Of a DNA stretch of 64,000 nt, positions 44,888-53,817 are shown in pieces. The stretch comes from Arthrobacter echini (GTDB lineage: Bacteria > Actinomycetota > Actinomycetes > Actinomycetales > Micrococcaceae). The notes under the pieces are model-generated. The model saw nothing but the letters and a program-made list of their open reading frames with translations. It ran no database searches and was not told where the DNA came from. Location: the NCBI RefSeq assembly GCF_008107445.1, contig NZ_VSLD01000001.1:248001-312000 (forward strand), written 5' to 3'. The position numbers and the translations under genes were made by a program. How positions within the stretch are numbered: position 1 is the first letter of the stretch; every line of letters starts with the position of its first letter.

Positions 44888-45694
44888 TCACAGCGGCGTG
44901 ACGTAGGCGCCGGCGATCCCCCCGTCGACGAGGAACTGGCTCGCGGTGATGAAGGAGGAGTCGTCCGAGGCGAGGAACGCCACGGCCGCGGCCAGCTCGT
45001 CGGGCTCCGCGAACCGGCCCAGCGGCACGTGGACCAGTCGGCGGGCCGCGCGCTCCGGGTCGCTCGCGAACAGCTCCGTCAGGAGGGGTGTGTTGACCGG
45101 ACCGGGGCACAGGGCGTTGACGCGGATGCCCTGCCGGGCGAACTCGACGCCGAGCTCGCGGCTCATCGAGAGCACGCCGCCCTTTGACGCGGAGTAGGAG
45201 ATCTGCGAGGTCGCGGCGCCCATGACGGCCACGAAGGAGGCCGTGTTGATGATCGAGCCCTTGCCCTGGTGCTGCATGTACGGAATGACGTGCTTGCAGC
45301 AGTAGTAGACGCTGGTCAGATTGACCTCCTGCACCCGTCGCCACGCGTCGATTCCCGTCTCGAGGATCGAGGCGTCCTCCGGGGGCGAGATCCCCGCATT
45401 GTTGAACGCGATGTCCACCCGCCCGTAGGTGTCCCTGGTGGTCCTGAAGAGGCTGACGACGTCGTCCTCCTGCGTGACGTCGGTGCGCACGAAGATCCCT
45501 CCCACCGAGTCCGCCGCCTCCTGACCCGCCTCGTCGGAACAGATGTCCGCAATGACAACGCGGGCCCCCTCGTGGGCCAGGCGCCGGGCCGTCGCCAGCC
45601 CTATCCCGGACGCCCCACCGGTGATCACCGCACTGCGATCCTTCAGTCGATTGCTGATCAACCCGTTGTAGGGGGCAGCGCTGTCCTCAGCCAT
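44888..45694 (-). CDS. Short-chain dehydrogenase/reductase, candidate gamma-glutamyl-alcohol dehydrogenase
   Basis: 268-residue classical SDR: cofactor loop TGGASGIG at about residues 25-32, NNAG, catalytic Ser in NTASFVAV region, and YSASK. An acidic residue after strand 2 (IADI) favours NAD(H). It is the last gene of the permease-ligase-amidase-ALDH operon, 45 bases after the ALDH. In an ethanolamine route the gamma-glutamylated alcohol must be oxidised to an aldehyde, and this SDR is the only alcohol dehydrogenase-type gene available. That assignment is inference; annotation pipelines would likely call it a 3-oxoacyl-ACP reductase. Confidence 0.85.
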   Translation of the reverse strand: MAEDSAAPYNGLISNRLKDRSAVITGGASGIGLATARRLAHEGARVVIADICSDEAGQEAADSVGGIFVRTDVTQEDDVVSLFRTTRDTYGRVDIAFNNAGISPPEDASILETGIDAWRRVQEVNLTSVYYCCKHVIPYMQHQGKGSIINTASFVAVMGAATSQISYSASKGGVLSMSRELGVEFARQGIRVNALCPGPVNTPLLTELFASDPERAARRLVHVPLGRFAEPDELAAAVAFLASDDSSFITASQFLVDGGIAGAYVTPL

Positions 45695-45739
45695 GGCACT
45701 CCTTGGTTCCTTGCGTGGTGACGAATGGGTGGTCGGCAG

Positions 45740-47116
45740 TCAGTCGGTCGAGATGAAGACATTCTTGACCTCGCTGAAGGCATCGAGGGCATCAGGGCCG
45801 AGCTCACGGCCCAGACCCGACTGCTTGTAGCCCCCGAACGGCGTGGCGTAGCGGACCGAGGAGTGCGAGTTCACCGAGAGGTTCCCCGCCTCGACGCCAC
45901 GCGAGACCCGCAGCGCCCGACCGACGTCGGACGTCCAGATGGATCCGGAGAGCCCGAAGTCCGAGTCATTGGCGATGCGCAGGGCATCGGCCTCGTCGTC
46001 GAAGGGCACGACGGCGACCACCGGTCCGAAGATCTCCTCCCGCAGGGATCGCGCCCCGGCATCCGACGGCGTGAGGACCGTCGGCGGGAACCAGAAGCCC
46101 TCCCCGGTCGGCGCAGTCCCCTGGAACGCGACCTCGGCATTGGGCCGGCCGTCGCCGTCGTACACGAAGGACGACACCGTGGCGTGCTGGTCCGCCGAGA
46201 TGAGCGGTCCCATCTCCGTGGTCTCCTCGGAAGGGTCACCGACCCGGAAGGCCTTGACCGCGGGCTCGAGCAGACCGAGGAACTTCTCGTAGACGGAGCG
46301 CTGGACGAGGATGCGGGAACGGGCGCAGCAATCCTGCCCGGCGTTGTCGAACACGCCGCCCGGGGCGCTGGCGACAGCCCTGTCGAGATCGGCGTCCGCG
46401 AAGATGATGTTGGCGCTCTTGCCCCCGAGTTCCAGCGTGACGCGCTTGACCTGCTCGGCGCATCCGGCCATCACCCGCTTCCCGACGGCGGTCGACCCCG
46501 TGAAGACGACCTTGCGCACCGACGGGTGGGTGACGAAGCGCTCGCCCACCACTGACCCCTTGCCTGGCACCACGGTGAACACACCCTCGGGAATGCCCGC
46601 CTGCAAGGCCAGTTCACCCAGCCGGATCGCAGTCAGGGGCGTCAGCTCGGCGGGCTTGAGAACCACGGTGTTGCCGGCAGCGAGCGCGGGCGCGAACCCC
46701 CAGCCGGCGATCGGCATGGGGAAGTTCCACGGGACGATCACCCCCACCACCCCGAGCGGCTCGTTGAAGGTGATGTTCACTCCCCCGGCCACCGGTATCT
46801 GCCGACCGGAGTGCCGTTCGGGAGCCGCGGAGTAGTAGGTCAGCACGTCCCGGACATTGCCGGCCTCCCAGAGTGCATTGCCGATGGTGTGCCCGGCATT
46901 GGCCACCTCCAGGGTGGCGAGGTGCTCCAGATCGGAGTCCACCACGTCGGCGAACCGTCGCAGCAGCCGGCCACGATCGGCCGGAGCCACGGCGCGCCAG
47001 GACGCGAAGGCGGTGGCCGCTGCCTCGATGGCCCTGTCGGTGGCGGCGACGTCGGCCAGCGCAACATCCTGGATCGCGGCACCGGTGGAGGGGTTGAGGA
47101 CGGTGAAGCTGCTCAC
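45740..47116 (-). CDS. Aldehyde dehydrogenase of the gamma-glutamylation cluster
   Basis: 458-residue NAD(P)-dependent ALDH: VPWNFPMPIAGW, LELGGKSANIIF with the base Glu, catalytic Cys in FDNAGQDCCARSR (two adjacent cysteines), and EEIFGPVVAVVPF. The GTG at 47116 overlaps the amidase stop (GTGA). Expected to oxidise a gamma-glutamylated amino-aldehyde to the acid before hydrolysis. Distinct from the ALDH at 3429-4859, which sits with gabT. Confidence 0.88.
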   Translation of the reverse strand: MSSFTVLNPSTGAAIQDVALADVAATDRAIEAAATAFASWRAVAPADRGRLLRRFADVVDSDLEHLATLEVANAGHTIGNALWEAGNVRDVLTYYSAAPERHSGRQIPVAGGVNITFNEPLGVVGVIVPWNFPMPIAGWGFAPALAAGNTVVLKPAELTPLTAIRLGELALQAGIPEGVFTVVPGKGSVVGERFVTHPSVRKVVFTGSTAVGKRVMAGCAEQVKRVTLELGGKSANIIFADADLDRAVASAPGGVFDNAGQDCCARSRILVQRSVYEKFLGLLEPAVKAFRVGDPSEETTEMGPLISADQHATVSSFVYDGDGRPNAEVAFQGTAPTGEGFWFPPTVLTPSDAGARSLREEIFGPVVAVVPFDDEADALRIANDSDFGLSGSIWTSDVGRALRVSRGVEAGNLSVNSHSSVRYATPFGGYKQSGLGRELGPDALDAFSEVKNVFISTD

Positions 47117-47850
47117 GTGAGGCTCTCCTGACGGTGGTGGTAGCGGGCGGCCGCGTCCACGAACCCCTTGAAGAGCCGGGCGTCCGCCGGGTTCTCCTCG
47201 GGGTGGAACTGCACGCCCAGGGCCCAGCCGGGCGCGTCGGTGCACTCGACGGCCTCGATGGTCCCGTCGGGCGCCCACGCGGTAGGGCGGAGTCCGGCTC
47301 CGAGACGGTCCACGGACTGGTGGTGATAGCACGGAGCCGTACCCACGTGCCCGAGCAGCCCGGCCGTCAGGGTACCCGGCTCCGTGGTGAACTCCACGGT
47401 GCCGTAGACCCCTGGCGAGGGCTGGTAGCGCGATTCCGGGAGCAGATCGGGCACGTGCTGGAACAGGGTGCCTCCGAGGGCCACATTCAGGATCTGCGCG
47501 CCACGGCAGATCGCGAAGAGCGGCACCCCGGTCTCCAGCGCTGCCCGGGTGAGCCTGATGTCGTGGTCGTCTCGCTCGGGCTGTGCCGCGGTGGTGGGGT
47601 GCGGGTCCGCCTGGTAGTTGGCGGGGTCCACGTCCACCCCGCCGATCACGATCAGGCCGTCCAGCACGGCGAGGACCGATTCGTCGGTACCCACCGGCGG
47701 CAGCAGGAGAGGGGTTCCGCCCGCGGCCACCACCCCGGTGACGTACTTCCCCGGGACGATGGCGGCGCGGTCCTCCCACACACCCCACGACGCTTCCTGC
47801 CAGTAGGTGGTCAGGCCGATCCTGGGCCTGGACTGGGTGGCACCTCCCAT
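47113..47850 (-). CDS. Class I glutamine amidotransferase-like gamma-glutamyl hydrolase (PuuD type)
   Basis: 245 residues. Peptidase C26 fold: nucleophile Cys in FAICRGAQILNVALGG, His-Pro-Glu in LGVQFHPEENPAD, and VIGGVDVDPANY near the active site. In E. coli PuuD it splits gamma-glutamyl-GABA to GABA and glutamate; here gamma-glutamylglycine is the alternative substrate. Start ATG overlaps the ligase stop by one base (TGATG); its stop overlaps the ALDH start, so three genes are translationally chained. Confidence 0.88.
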   Translation of the reverse strand: MGGATQSRPRIGLTTYWQEASWGVWEDRAAIVPGKYVTGVVAAGGTPLLLPPVGTDESVLAVLDGLIVIGGVDVDPANYQADPHPTTAAQPERDDHDIRLTRAALETGVPLFAICRGAQILNVALGGTLFQHVPDLLPESRYQPSPGVYGTVEFTTEPGTLTAGLLGHVGTAPCYHHQSVDRLGAGLRPTAWAPDGTIEAVECTDAPGWALGVQFHPEENPADARLFKGFVDAAARYHHRQESLT

Positions 47851-49223
47851 CAGTGGCGCTCGAATCCGCGGTGGACTTCCCAGTCCGTGATGGCCGCATT
47901 GAACTGCTCCAGCTCCACGTCCGCGTAGTGCGTGTAGTGTTCCACGACCTCCTCCCCGAAGACTTCCCGGGCGATCGCGGAGTTGGCGAAGAGTTCCCTG
48001 GCCTCCGCCATGGTGTGGGGTACGTGCTCCGCATCGGAGTCGTAGGCGTTCCCCTCGGTCATGGGCGGCAGTTCCAGTTCGTGCTCGATCCCGTAGAGGC
48101 CGCCGGCCAGCATCGCGGCCAGCGCGAGGTAAGGGTTCGCGTCCGCTCCGGGCAGTCTGTTCTCCATCCGGGCCGAGTGCCCCTTGCCCACCAGGCGCAC
48201 CGAGCAACTGCGGTTGTCCAGGCCCCAAGCCACGGCCGTGGGGGCGAAGGAGCCCTTCGCGAAGCGCTTGTAGGAGTTGATGTTGGGCGCATAGAAGAGG
48301 GTGAAATCCCGCATGGTAGCCAGCACTCCGGCAATGAAGTGGTTGTACAGCGCGGTGCGCTCCCCCGTGTCGGCGTCCCAGAAGACCAGGTCCCCCTCGG
48401 TGCCGCGCAGGGACATGTGGATGTGGCAGGAGGATCCGTCGCGTGCGTTCGGCTTGGCCATGAAGGTCACCGACTGCCCGCGCTGCGCCGCCATCTGCTT
48501 GGCTGAGAGCTTGTAGAAGACGTGGTTGTCCGCCGTCGTGATGACGTCGTCGTACCGGAAGGCGATCTCGTGCTGCCCGAAGTTGCACTCGCCCTTGGCC
48601 GACTCGACGATCATTCCGGCCTCGAACATGGTGTTGCGGATGTCGCGCAGCAGTGGTTCCACCCGCATGGACCCGAGGATCGAGTAGTCGACGTTGTAGA
48701 GATTCGCGGGTGTCAGCTCGAGATAGTTGCTGCGCTGCGCCTCCTCGTAGCTGGTGTTGTAGATCATGAACTCCAGTTCCGTCCCGGACACGGCCCGGTA
48801 CCCCAGGGCCACGGCCTTCTCCTGCTGGGAGCGCAGGAGACTCCGTGGGGAGACGGAGACGCGCTCACCGGTGGTGTAGTTGAGATCGGCCTGGATCATG
48901 GCCGTCTTCTCCAGATAGGGCACGCGCCGGATGGTGTCCAGATCCAGATCGAACTCCATGTCCCCGTAGCCCTTGTCCCAGCTGGACATGGCGTACCCGG
49001 CAACGGTGTTCATCTCCGTGTCGACGGACAGGAGGTAGTTGCAGGCCTCGGAGCCGTGCTCCAGGGCGGACTCGAGGAAGAACCCGCCGTGGATGACCTT
49101 CCCCTGCAGGCGCCCCTGCATATCGGTGAAGGCCAGGATCACACTGTCGATCTCGCCGTCGTCGATGGACTGCCGGAGCTGGTCCACGGTGAGCATTTTC
49201 TCGTTGCGCGGATGTGACGTCAT
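47850..49223 (-). CDS. Glutamine synthetase-like gamma-glutamylamide ligase (GlnA4/PuuA type)
   Basis: 457 residues with glutamine synthetase fold: N-terminal half-barrel (LAFTDMQGRLQGKVI), metal-ligand segments SGTELEFMIYN and AKGECNFGQHE, ATP-site DGSSCHIHMSL, and ENRLPGADANPYLALAA. No adenylylation tyrosine loop (NLYDLPPE) of housekeeping GlnA. Such enzymes ligate glutamate to amines. Streptomyces GlnA4 uses ethanolamine, GlnA3 polyamines, and E. coli PuuA putrescine. ATG 49223 follows GAGGAG. Operon context (ethanolamine-type permease, SDR, no amine oxidase) favours ethanolamine. Confidence 0.87.
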   Translation of the reverse strand: MTSHPRNEKMLTVDQLRQSIDDGEIDSVILAFTDMQGRLQGKVIHGGFFLESALEHGSEACNYLLSVDTEMNTVAGYAMSSWDKGYGDMEFDLDLDTIRRVPYLEKTAMIQADLNYTTGERVSVSPRSLLRSQQEKAVALGYRAVSGTELEFMIYNTSYEEAQRSNYLELTPANLYNVDYSILGSMRVEPLLRDIRNTMFEAGMIVESAKGECNFGQHEIAFRYDDVITTADNHVFYKLSAKQMAAQRGQSVTFMAKPNARDGSSCHIHMSLRGTEGDLVFWDADTGERTALYNHFIAGVLATMRDFTLFYAPNINSYKRFAKGSFAPTAVAWGLDNRSCSVRLVGKGHSARMENRLPGADANPYLALAAMLAGGLYGIEHELELPPMTEGNAYDSDAEHVPHTMAEARELFANSAIAREVFGEEVVEHYTHYADVELEQFNAAITDWEVHRGFERH

Positions 49224-49256
49224 TTTTCTCCTCGGGTGGGCATTGGGATGCAGGCT

Positions 49257-50693
49257 CTATTTCAGGGTCTTCTCGGAGTCCTGGAGCAGGGCGAACTCCT
49301 CCTCGGGTGCGCTCGCCACCAGGTGGTGGCGGCTGTAGAACCAGAAGTACGCCAGGGCCACGAGGAACACCCCGGCGGTGATGCTGGCTGCCACCACATC
49401 CAGGACGAAGGTCGCGACCAGTGCGACGACGGCCAGGACGAGCGCGATACCCGTGGTCACCACACCGCCCGGTGTCCGGTAACCGCGCTCCAGGTCGGGT
49501 TCCTTGACGCGGAGCATGATGTGGCTCAGGTTCAGCAGCACGTACGAGAGCGTGGCGCCGAAGACCGCGATGTTGATCAGCAGGCCGCCGTTGCCGGTCA
49601 CCGACGCCAGGATGAAGCCGATGGTTCCCGGGACCACGAGTGCGAGCCACGGCGTCTGCCGGGAGGTGGTGAGGGAGAGCGCCCTGGGCAGATAACCGGC
49701 GCGGGAGAGCGCGAAGAGCTGTCGGGAGTAGGCGAAGACGATCGAGAAGAAACTCGCCACCAGGCCCGCGAGACCGGCGTAATTCACGACGTCGGCCAGG
49801 ACGGAGTCGCCACCGGCGACCGCCCGGAGGGCCTCGGGGAGCGGCGAATCGGATTCCCCCATGGCCGATGCCCCCGCTGTGCCGGGGACCAGCACGAGCA
49901 TCGCTGCTCCGGAGACGAGGAGGAACACCATGGCGACGATGATGCCGCGTGGCATGTCCCGCTTGGGGTTCGAGGACTCCTCGGCTGCCAGCGGCACGCC
50001 CTCGATGGCCAGGAAGAACCAGATCCCGAAGACCAGCGCAGCCAACACACCCGAGATGCCGAAGGGCAGGAACGCGCTGGAACCGGTCGAGCCGTCCGGG
50101 ACGATGTCGAAGAGATTGTCGGTGCGGAAGTGCGGTACCAGGCCGATCACCGTGATGACCAGCGCTATGACGGCGATCGCGGTGATGCCGAACATGACCT
50201 TCAGCGCCTCACCCACACCCCAGAGGTGGATGCCGATGAACACCACGTAGGTCACGAGGTAGACGGGCCACGAGTTGGTGAGTCCGAAGAGCCCGAGTGC
50301 CTCGATGTAGCCTCCGATGAAGGTGGCGATGGCGGCGGGTGCCACCGAGTACTCGATGAGCACGGCCATGCCGGTGGCGAAGCCACCCAGCGGTCCGAGG
50401 GCACGACGCGCGAAACCGTACCCGGCCCCCGCCGTCGGGAGGGTGGAGGACATCTCCGCGAGCCCGAACACCATGCACGTGTACATGAGGCCCATGAGCA
50501 GGAAGGCGATGAGGAGTCCGCCCCAGCCGCCCACGGCGAGGCCAAGGTTCCAGCCGGAGAAGTCCCCCGAGATGACGTAGGCGACGCCGAGGCCCGCCAG
50601 CAGGATCCAGCCGGCTGCGCCTCCCCTGAGCCGACGGTGCTCCAGATAATCCTTGTCCACAGCTCCGTAGTCGATGCGGGATGTTCGCGCCAT
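49257..50693 (-). CDS. APC-superfamily permease, ethanolamine permease-like
   Basis: 478 residues with 12 helices. The opening RRLRGGAAGWILLAGLG, GDFSGWNLGLAVGGWGG and FGLAEMSSTLPTAGAGYGFA follow the ethanolamine permease (Eat) pattern closely; later LAIEGVPLAAEESSNPKRDMPRG is split over the helix 6-7 loop and matches the same family. Heads the operon ligase-amidase-ALDH-SDR. ATG 50693 has only a weak GGACGA site. Divergent from gntR, with a 25-bp palindrome in the gap. Putrescine or another amine remains possible. Confidence 0.85.
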   Translation of the reverse strand: MARTSRIDYGAVDKDYLEHRRLRGGAAGWILLAGLGVAYVISGDFSGWNLGLAVGGWGGLLIAFLLMGLMYTCMVFGLAEMSSTLPTAGAGYGFARRALGPLGGFATGMAVLIEYSVAPAAIATFIGGYIEALGLFGLTNSWPVYLVTYVVFIGIHLWGVGEALKVMFGITAIAVIALVITVIGLVPHFRTDNLFDIVPDGSTGSSAFLPFGISGVLAALVFGIWFFLAIEGVPLAAEESSNPKRDMPRGIIVAMVFLLVSGAAMLVLVPGTAGASAMGESDSPLPEALRAVAGGDSVLADVVNYAGLAGLVASFFSIVFAYSRQLFALSRAGYLPRALSLTTSRQTPWLALVVPGTIGFILASVTGNGGLLINIAVFGATLSYVLLNLSHIMLRVKEPDLERGYRTPGGVVTTGIALVLAVVALVATFVLDVVAASITAGVFLVALAYFWFYSRHHLVASAPEEEFALLQDSEKTLK

Positions 50694-50770
50694 GAGTCGT
50701 CCGTTCTGGGAAGGAGGAGTCTCTGCTGGATCTGTACGGTGGGCGATCAATGGAACAATTTCAGTCCTTT

Positions 50771-50795
50771 GCCCTGACTCACTGTGAGCCAGGGC
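50771..50795. promoter_or_regulatory. 25-bp palindrome between permease operon and gntR
   Basis: Arms GCCCTGACTCAC and GTGAGCCAGGGC around a single central T; 11 of 12 arm positions pair. It lies near the middle of the 197-bp divergent gap. A second inverted element TGGT-N10-ACCA is at 50837-50854. Both are plausible sites of the divergent GntR protein. Confidence 0.65.
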
Positions 50796-50890
50796 ACATC
50801 GCCGCGTCAACCCTTCGAGGGTAAGAAGTTTTCGAATGGTTCCCGATCGGACCACAGCTCGTGGAGCACGCTTCATGGGATGCTGGCGTC

Positions 50891-51646
50891 ATGAACATCA
50901 CGGACGACGCAGCTTCGGAGCTCCACCCGCGCTACAGGCTGCTCGGCTCGGTCCGGACGGGCAATGCCTTCGAGGAGACCGTGGAGCACCTGCTGCGCGG
51001 TATCAAGATCGGCCTTTTCCCCGCCGGTGAACGTCTGCCGGCCGAACGCGAGCTGGCGAAGGTCCTCGGGGTCTCCCGGGCCACCCTGCGCGATGCCCTG
51101 GCAGAACTGCAGCAGGCCCGGTACCTGAGTATCCAGCGCGGACGGTACGGCGGAGCAGTCGTCGCCCCGGAGTTGCCCTCGCGGGGTGCGGCACTGGGTA
51201 GCCAGGACCGGGCTGCGGTGGAGGATGTCCTCGCCTTCCGGGCCGCCGTGGAACCGGCGGCTGCAGCACTGGCTGCCGACTCGACGCTCACGGCGTCGGA
51301 CCGCACCCGTCTGCTCGATGGGCTCCGCTCGGTCTCGGGGGCCGGCCCCGGACAGTACCGTCCCCTGGATGCACGCCTGCACATCACCATCGCCGAGCTG
51401 GGAGGCTCCCCGCGCCTGGCCGCAGCGGTTGCCGAGGCACGTGCCGCAACAAGCGACCTGCTGGACCGTATCCCCTTCCTGGAGCGGAACATCGAGCACT
51501 CGGACCTCCAGCACACCAGCATCGTCGAGGCGATCCTGGCCGGGGACCCGACTCTTGCACGGACCCTGATGCTGGAACACCTCGAAGGAACCGCCGCCCT
51601 GCTCCGCGGCTTCCTCACCGAGGCCACTCAGGAGCCGGAGGCATAG
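50891..51646 (+). CDS. GntR family (FadR-type) regulator of the amine cluster
   Basis: 251 residues. Winged helix with ERLPAERELAKVLGVSRATLRDALAEL, then FCD-type sensor (AVEDVLAFRAAVEPAAAALA, LDARLHITIAELGG, HTSIVEAILAGD) with spaced Asp/His residues able to hold a metal. Divergent from the permease operon and probably its repressor. ATG 50891 is the natural start; an in-frame start at 50861 adds ten unrelated residues. The effector may be ethanolamine or its gamma-glutamyl derivative. Confidence 0.87.
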   Translation: MNITDDAASELHPRYRLLGSVRTGNAFEETVEHLLRGIKIGLFPAGERLPAERELAKVLGVSRATLRDALAELQQARYLSIQRGRYGGAVVAPELPSRGAALGSQDRAAVEDVLAFRAAVEPAAAALAADSTLTASDRTRLLDGLRSVSGAGPGQYRPLDARLHITIAELGGSPRLAAAVAEARAATSDLLDRIPFLERNIEHSDLQHTSIVEAILAGDPTLARTLMLEHLEGTAALLRGFLTEATQEPEA

Positions 51647-51718
51647 CCGACCCGCTCCACGACGTCCACGGCCCGATGGCTGCGCATGGGGCGCTGCGGG
51701 ATTGAGTAGGCTCCGAGC

Positions 51719-52972
51719 ATGACGTGGCTGACGCGCAGTGCCGGTTTTCTTCCGATCCGCAGGACCGCAGGCTGGCTCGCCGCGGGCTTCCTCGCCCTGC
51801 AGGGCGTGGTCATCGCCGTGCTGCTGGTCACGGATGCCGTGAAGAAGAAGGGACGAGCCCGCCGAACGGGCTTCCCCCGCCCGGGCACGTTCCACAGCAC
51901 GGTGGGTGACACGCGGATCACCACCTACACCTACGGCGCCGATCTGTATCGGGACATGCTCACCGCGATCGACGGCGCGCAGACGCGCATCCTGCTGGAA
52001 ACCTTCATCTGGAAGGGCGACGAGGTGGGCCGGCAGATCCGCGACGCGGTGAACAGGGCAGCGGCCCGCGGTGTCGAGGTGTACGTGATCTACGACCACT
52101 TCGGGAATCTGGTGGTCCCGCGGTCCTTCTACAGTTTCCACCCCGCTGTGCGGGTCTTCCGCTTCCCCGCCATTGATCCGTCGCTGCTGCACAGCCCCCG
52201 CCGCGCTGCAGGGCTGACCCACCGCAAGCTGCTCGTGGTGGATCAGGGCCTGGGCTTCGTGGGTGGGTACAACCTCGGCTCCCTCTACGCGACCGAGTGG
52301 CGCGACACCCATCTCCGGCTGGAAGGGACGACGGCGTTCGAGCTGGGGCATTCCTTCGCGCAGGTATGGAACAGCCTTGCTGCGAAGCATCCCGATCTCT
52401 CACCGCTCAATCCGACCGCGTGGAATCCTCCGATCCGCGCCATCAACAACATCCCGGTCAACCGCGTCTTCCCGATCCGCAGCGTGTACCTGGATGCCAT
52501 CAGCCGCGCTCAGACGTACATTCATCTCACGACGGCGTACTTCATCCCCGACCAGCAGGTGCTCAAGGCCCTCATCGAGGCGTCCAGGCGAGGCGTGGAT
52601 GTGCGGGTGATCGTACCGGAGGTCTCGAACCATATCCTGACGGACTGGTTGTCCCGCGGCTTCTACACCACGCTCCTGCGGGAGAACATCACCATTCTGC
52701 TGTACCGGAACGCGATGATCCACGCCAAGACGGCCAGCATCGACGGCCAGTGGTCCATCGTCGGCACGGCCAACATCGACCGGCTCAGCCTGGGGTTCAA
52801 CTACGAGATAGACCTCGAGATCCAGGACGAGGACTTCGCTGCCGACATGGAGCGGATCTTCACCGTCGACAGCGCCAACTGCCGCATCGTCGACGCCGGG
52901 GAGTGGAGCAGGCGCCACCCCGCGGCGCGGATCGCGGAGACGGTCCTGAGACCGCTGCGGCCCTATCTCTGA
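51719..52972 (+). CDS. Phospholipase D-like cardiolipin synthase family protein
   Basis: 417 residues. One N-terminal membrane helix (AAGFLALQGVVIAVLLVTDA) followed by two PLD domains with HKD motifs: THRKLLVVD at about residues 163-171 and IHAKTASID at about 334-342, the latter followed by the usual GTANID. Actinobacterial cardiolipin synthases are more often of the CDP-alcohol type, so this bacterial PLD-type enzyme may have another phospholipid role. Stand-alone, 72 bases after gntR. Confidence 0.88.
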   Translation: MTWLTRSAGFLPIRRTAGWLAAGFLALQGVVIAVLLVTDAVKKKGRARRTGFPRPGTFHSTVGDTRITTYTYGADLYRDMLTAIDGAQTRILLETFIWKGDEVGRQIRDAVNRAAARGVEVYVIYDHFGNLVVPRSFYSFHPAVRVFRFPAIDPSLLHSPRRAAGLTHRKLLVVDQGLGFVGGYNLGSLYATEWRDTHLRLEGTTAFELGHSFAQVWNSLAAKHPDLSPLNPTAWNPPIRAINNIPVNRVFPIRSVYLDAISRAQTYIHLTTAYFIPDQQVLKALIEASRRGVDVRVIVPEVSNHILTDWLSRGFYTTLLRENITILLYRNAMIHAKTASIDGQWSIVGTANIDRLSLGFNYEIDLEIQDEDFAADMERIFTVDSANCRIVDAGEWSRRHPAARIAETVLRPLRPYL

Positions 52973-53008
52973 GTTTCGTCTGCTGCTGATCAGCGCCCCG
53001 AGGAACGC

Positions 53009-53686
53009 TCAGGCGACTGTCCCGCCCGCAGGTGCTGCGCCGTCGGCGGCCGAGCCCCGCCCGACGGCGTCGTCGTCGTCGTCGTCCGACCGTCGGGGAC
53101 GCTCCGGGATGCGGAACACCGGGAGGGCGATGTTGATCATGGGCCCGATGAGCAGGGCGAAGGCCACGGTGCCGAGACCCACGGAGCCGCCGAGCCACCA
53201 GCCCAGCAGCAGGACAGTCCCCTCGATGGCGGTGCGTACCAACCAGATGGGCAACCCGAGGCGGTCGTGAAGACCCGTCATGAGCCCGTCGCGCGGTCCG
53301 GGACCCAGCCTCGCCCCGATGTAGAGGCCGCTGGCGATCGCGAGCAGCACGAGGCCGCCCGTGAACAGCATTATCCGGGCCCACAGCTGATCCGGCTCGC
53401 CCAGGAGTGCGAGTCCGGCCTCGGCGCTGGGGCCCACGAGAAGCACATTGAGGATGGTCCCGATACCCGGGCGTTGCCGCAGCGGGATCCAGAGGACGAG
53501 CACGATCACCCCGATGATGTTGGTCATGAACCCGAAGGGGATGCCGGTCTGCAGTGCCCCGCCCTGACCCAGGACGTCCCACGGTGAGACCCCGAGCGTG
53601 GCCCTGATCATCATGGCGAGCGAGAAGCCGTACAGGAACAGACCGACGAGGAGCTGGAGGCCCCGCCAGGTGCCGCGAAATGTCAT
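53009..53686 (-). CDS. YczE/YyaS/YitT family membrane protein
   Basis: 225 residues with about five to six membrane helices. LFLYGFSLAMMIRATLGVSPWDVLGQG is the YczE-like opening (helix, then GxSPWDV), and LGPGPRDGLMTG repeats the pattern in the second half. The C-terminus carries a run of six aspartates encoded by a GTC/GAC triplet repeat (53068-53087) and a disordered Gly/Ala tail. Function of the family is uncertain (export or folding partner roles proposed). Transcribed away from upstream UvrA-like gene in the same direction. Confidence 0.85.
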   Translation of the reverse strand: MTFRGTWRGLQLLVGLFLYGFSLAMMIRATLGVSPWDVLGQGGALQTGIPFGFMTNIIGVIVLVLWIPLRQRPGIGTILNVLLVGPSAEAGLALLGEPDQLWARIMLFTGGLVLLAIASGLYIGARLGPGPRDGLMTGLHDRLGLPIWLVRTAIEGTVLLLGWWLGGSVGLGTVAFALLIGPMINIALPVFRIPERPRRSDDDDDDAVGRGSAADGAAPAGGTVA

Positions 53687-53817
53687 GGTCCCAGTAGACC
53701 GCCGAACGGCCCCTGCAACAAATGGTCCCGTGCCGTGCGCAGCACCTCAGGTCACCCCCTGTCCGCGCCCTCGCGGGTTCCTGCCCCGCGTCACCGCGTG
53801 GAAGTGAGGGCGGCAGG

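Noticed and set aside
53068-53087. GTC triplet run resembling a CRISPR or functional repeat
   Set aside because: Simple triplet slippage encoding six aspartates at the end of the YczE-like protein; no spacers or larger unit.
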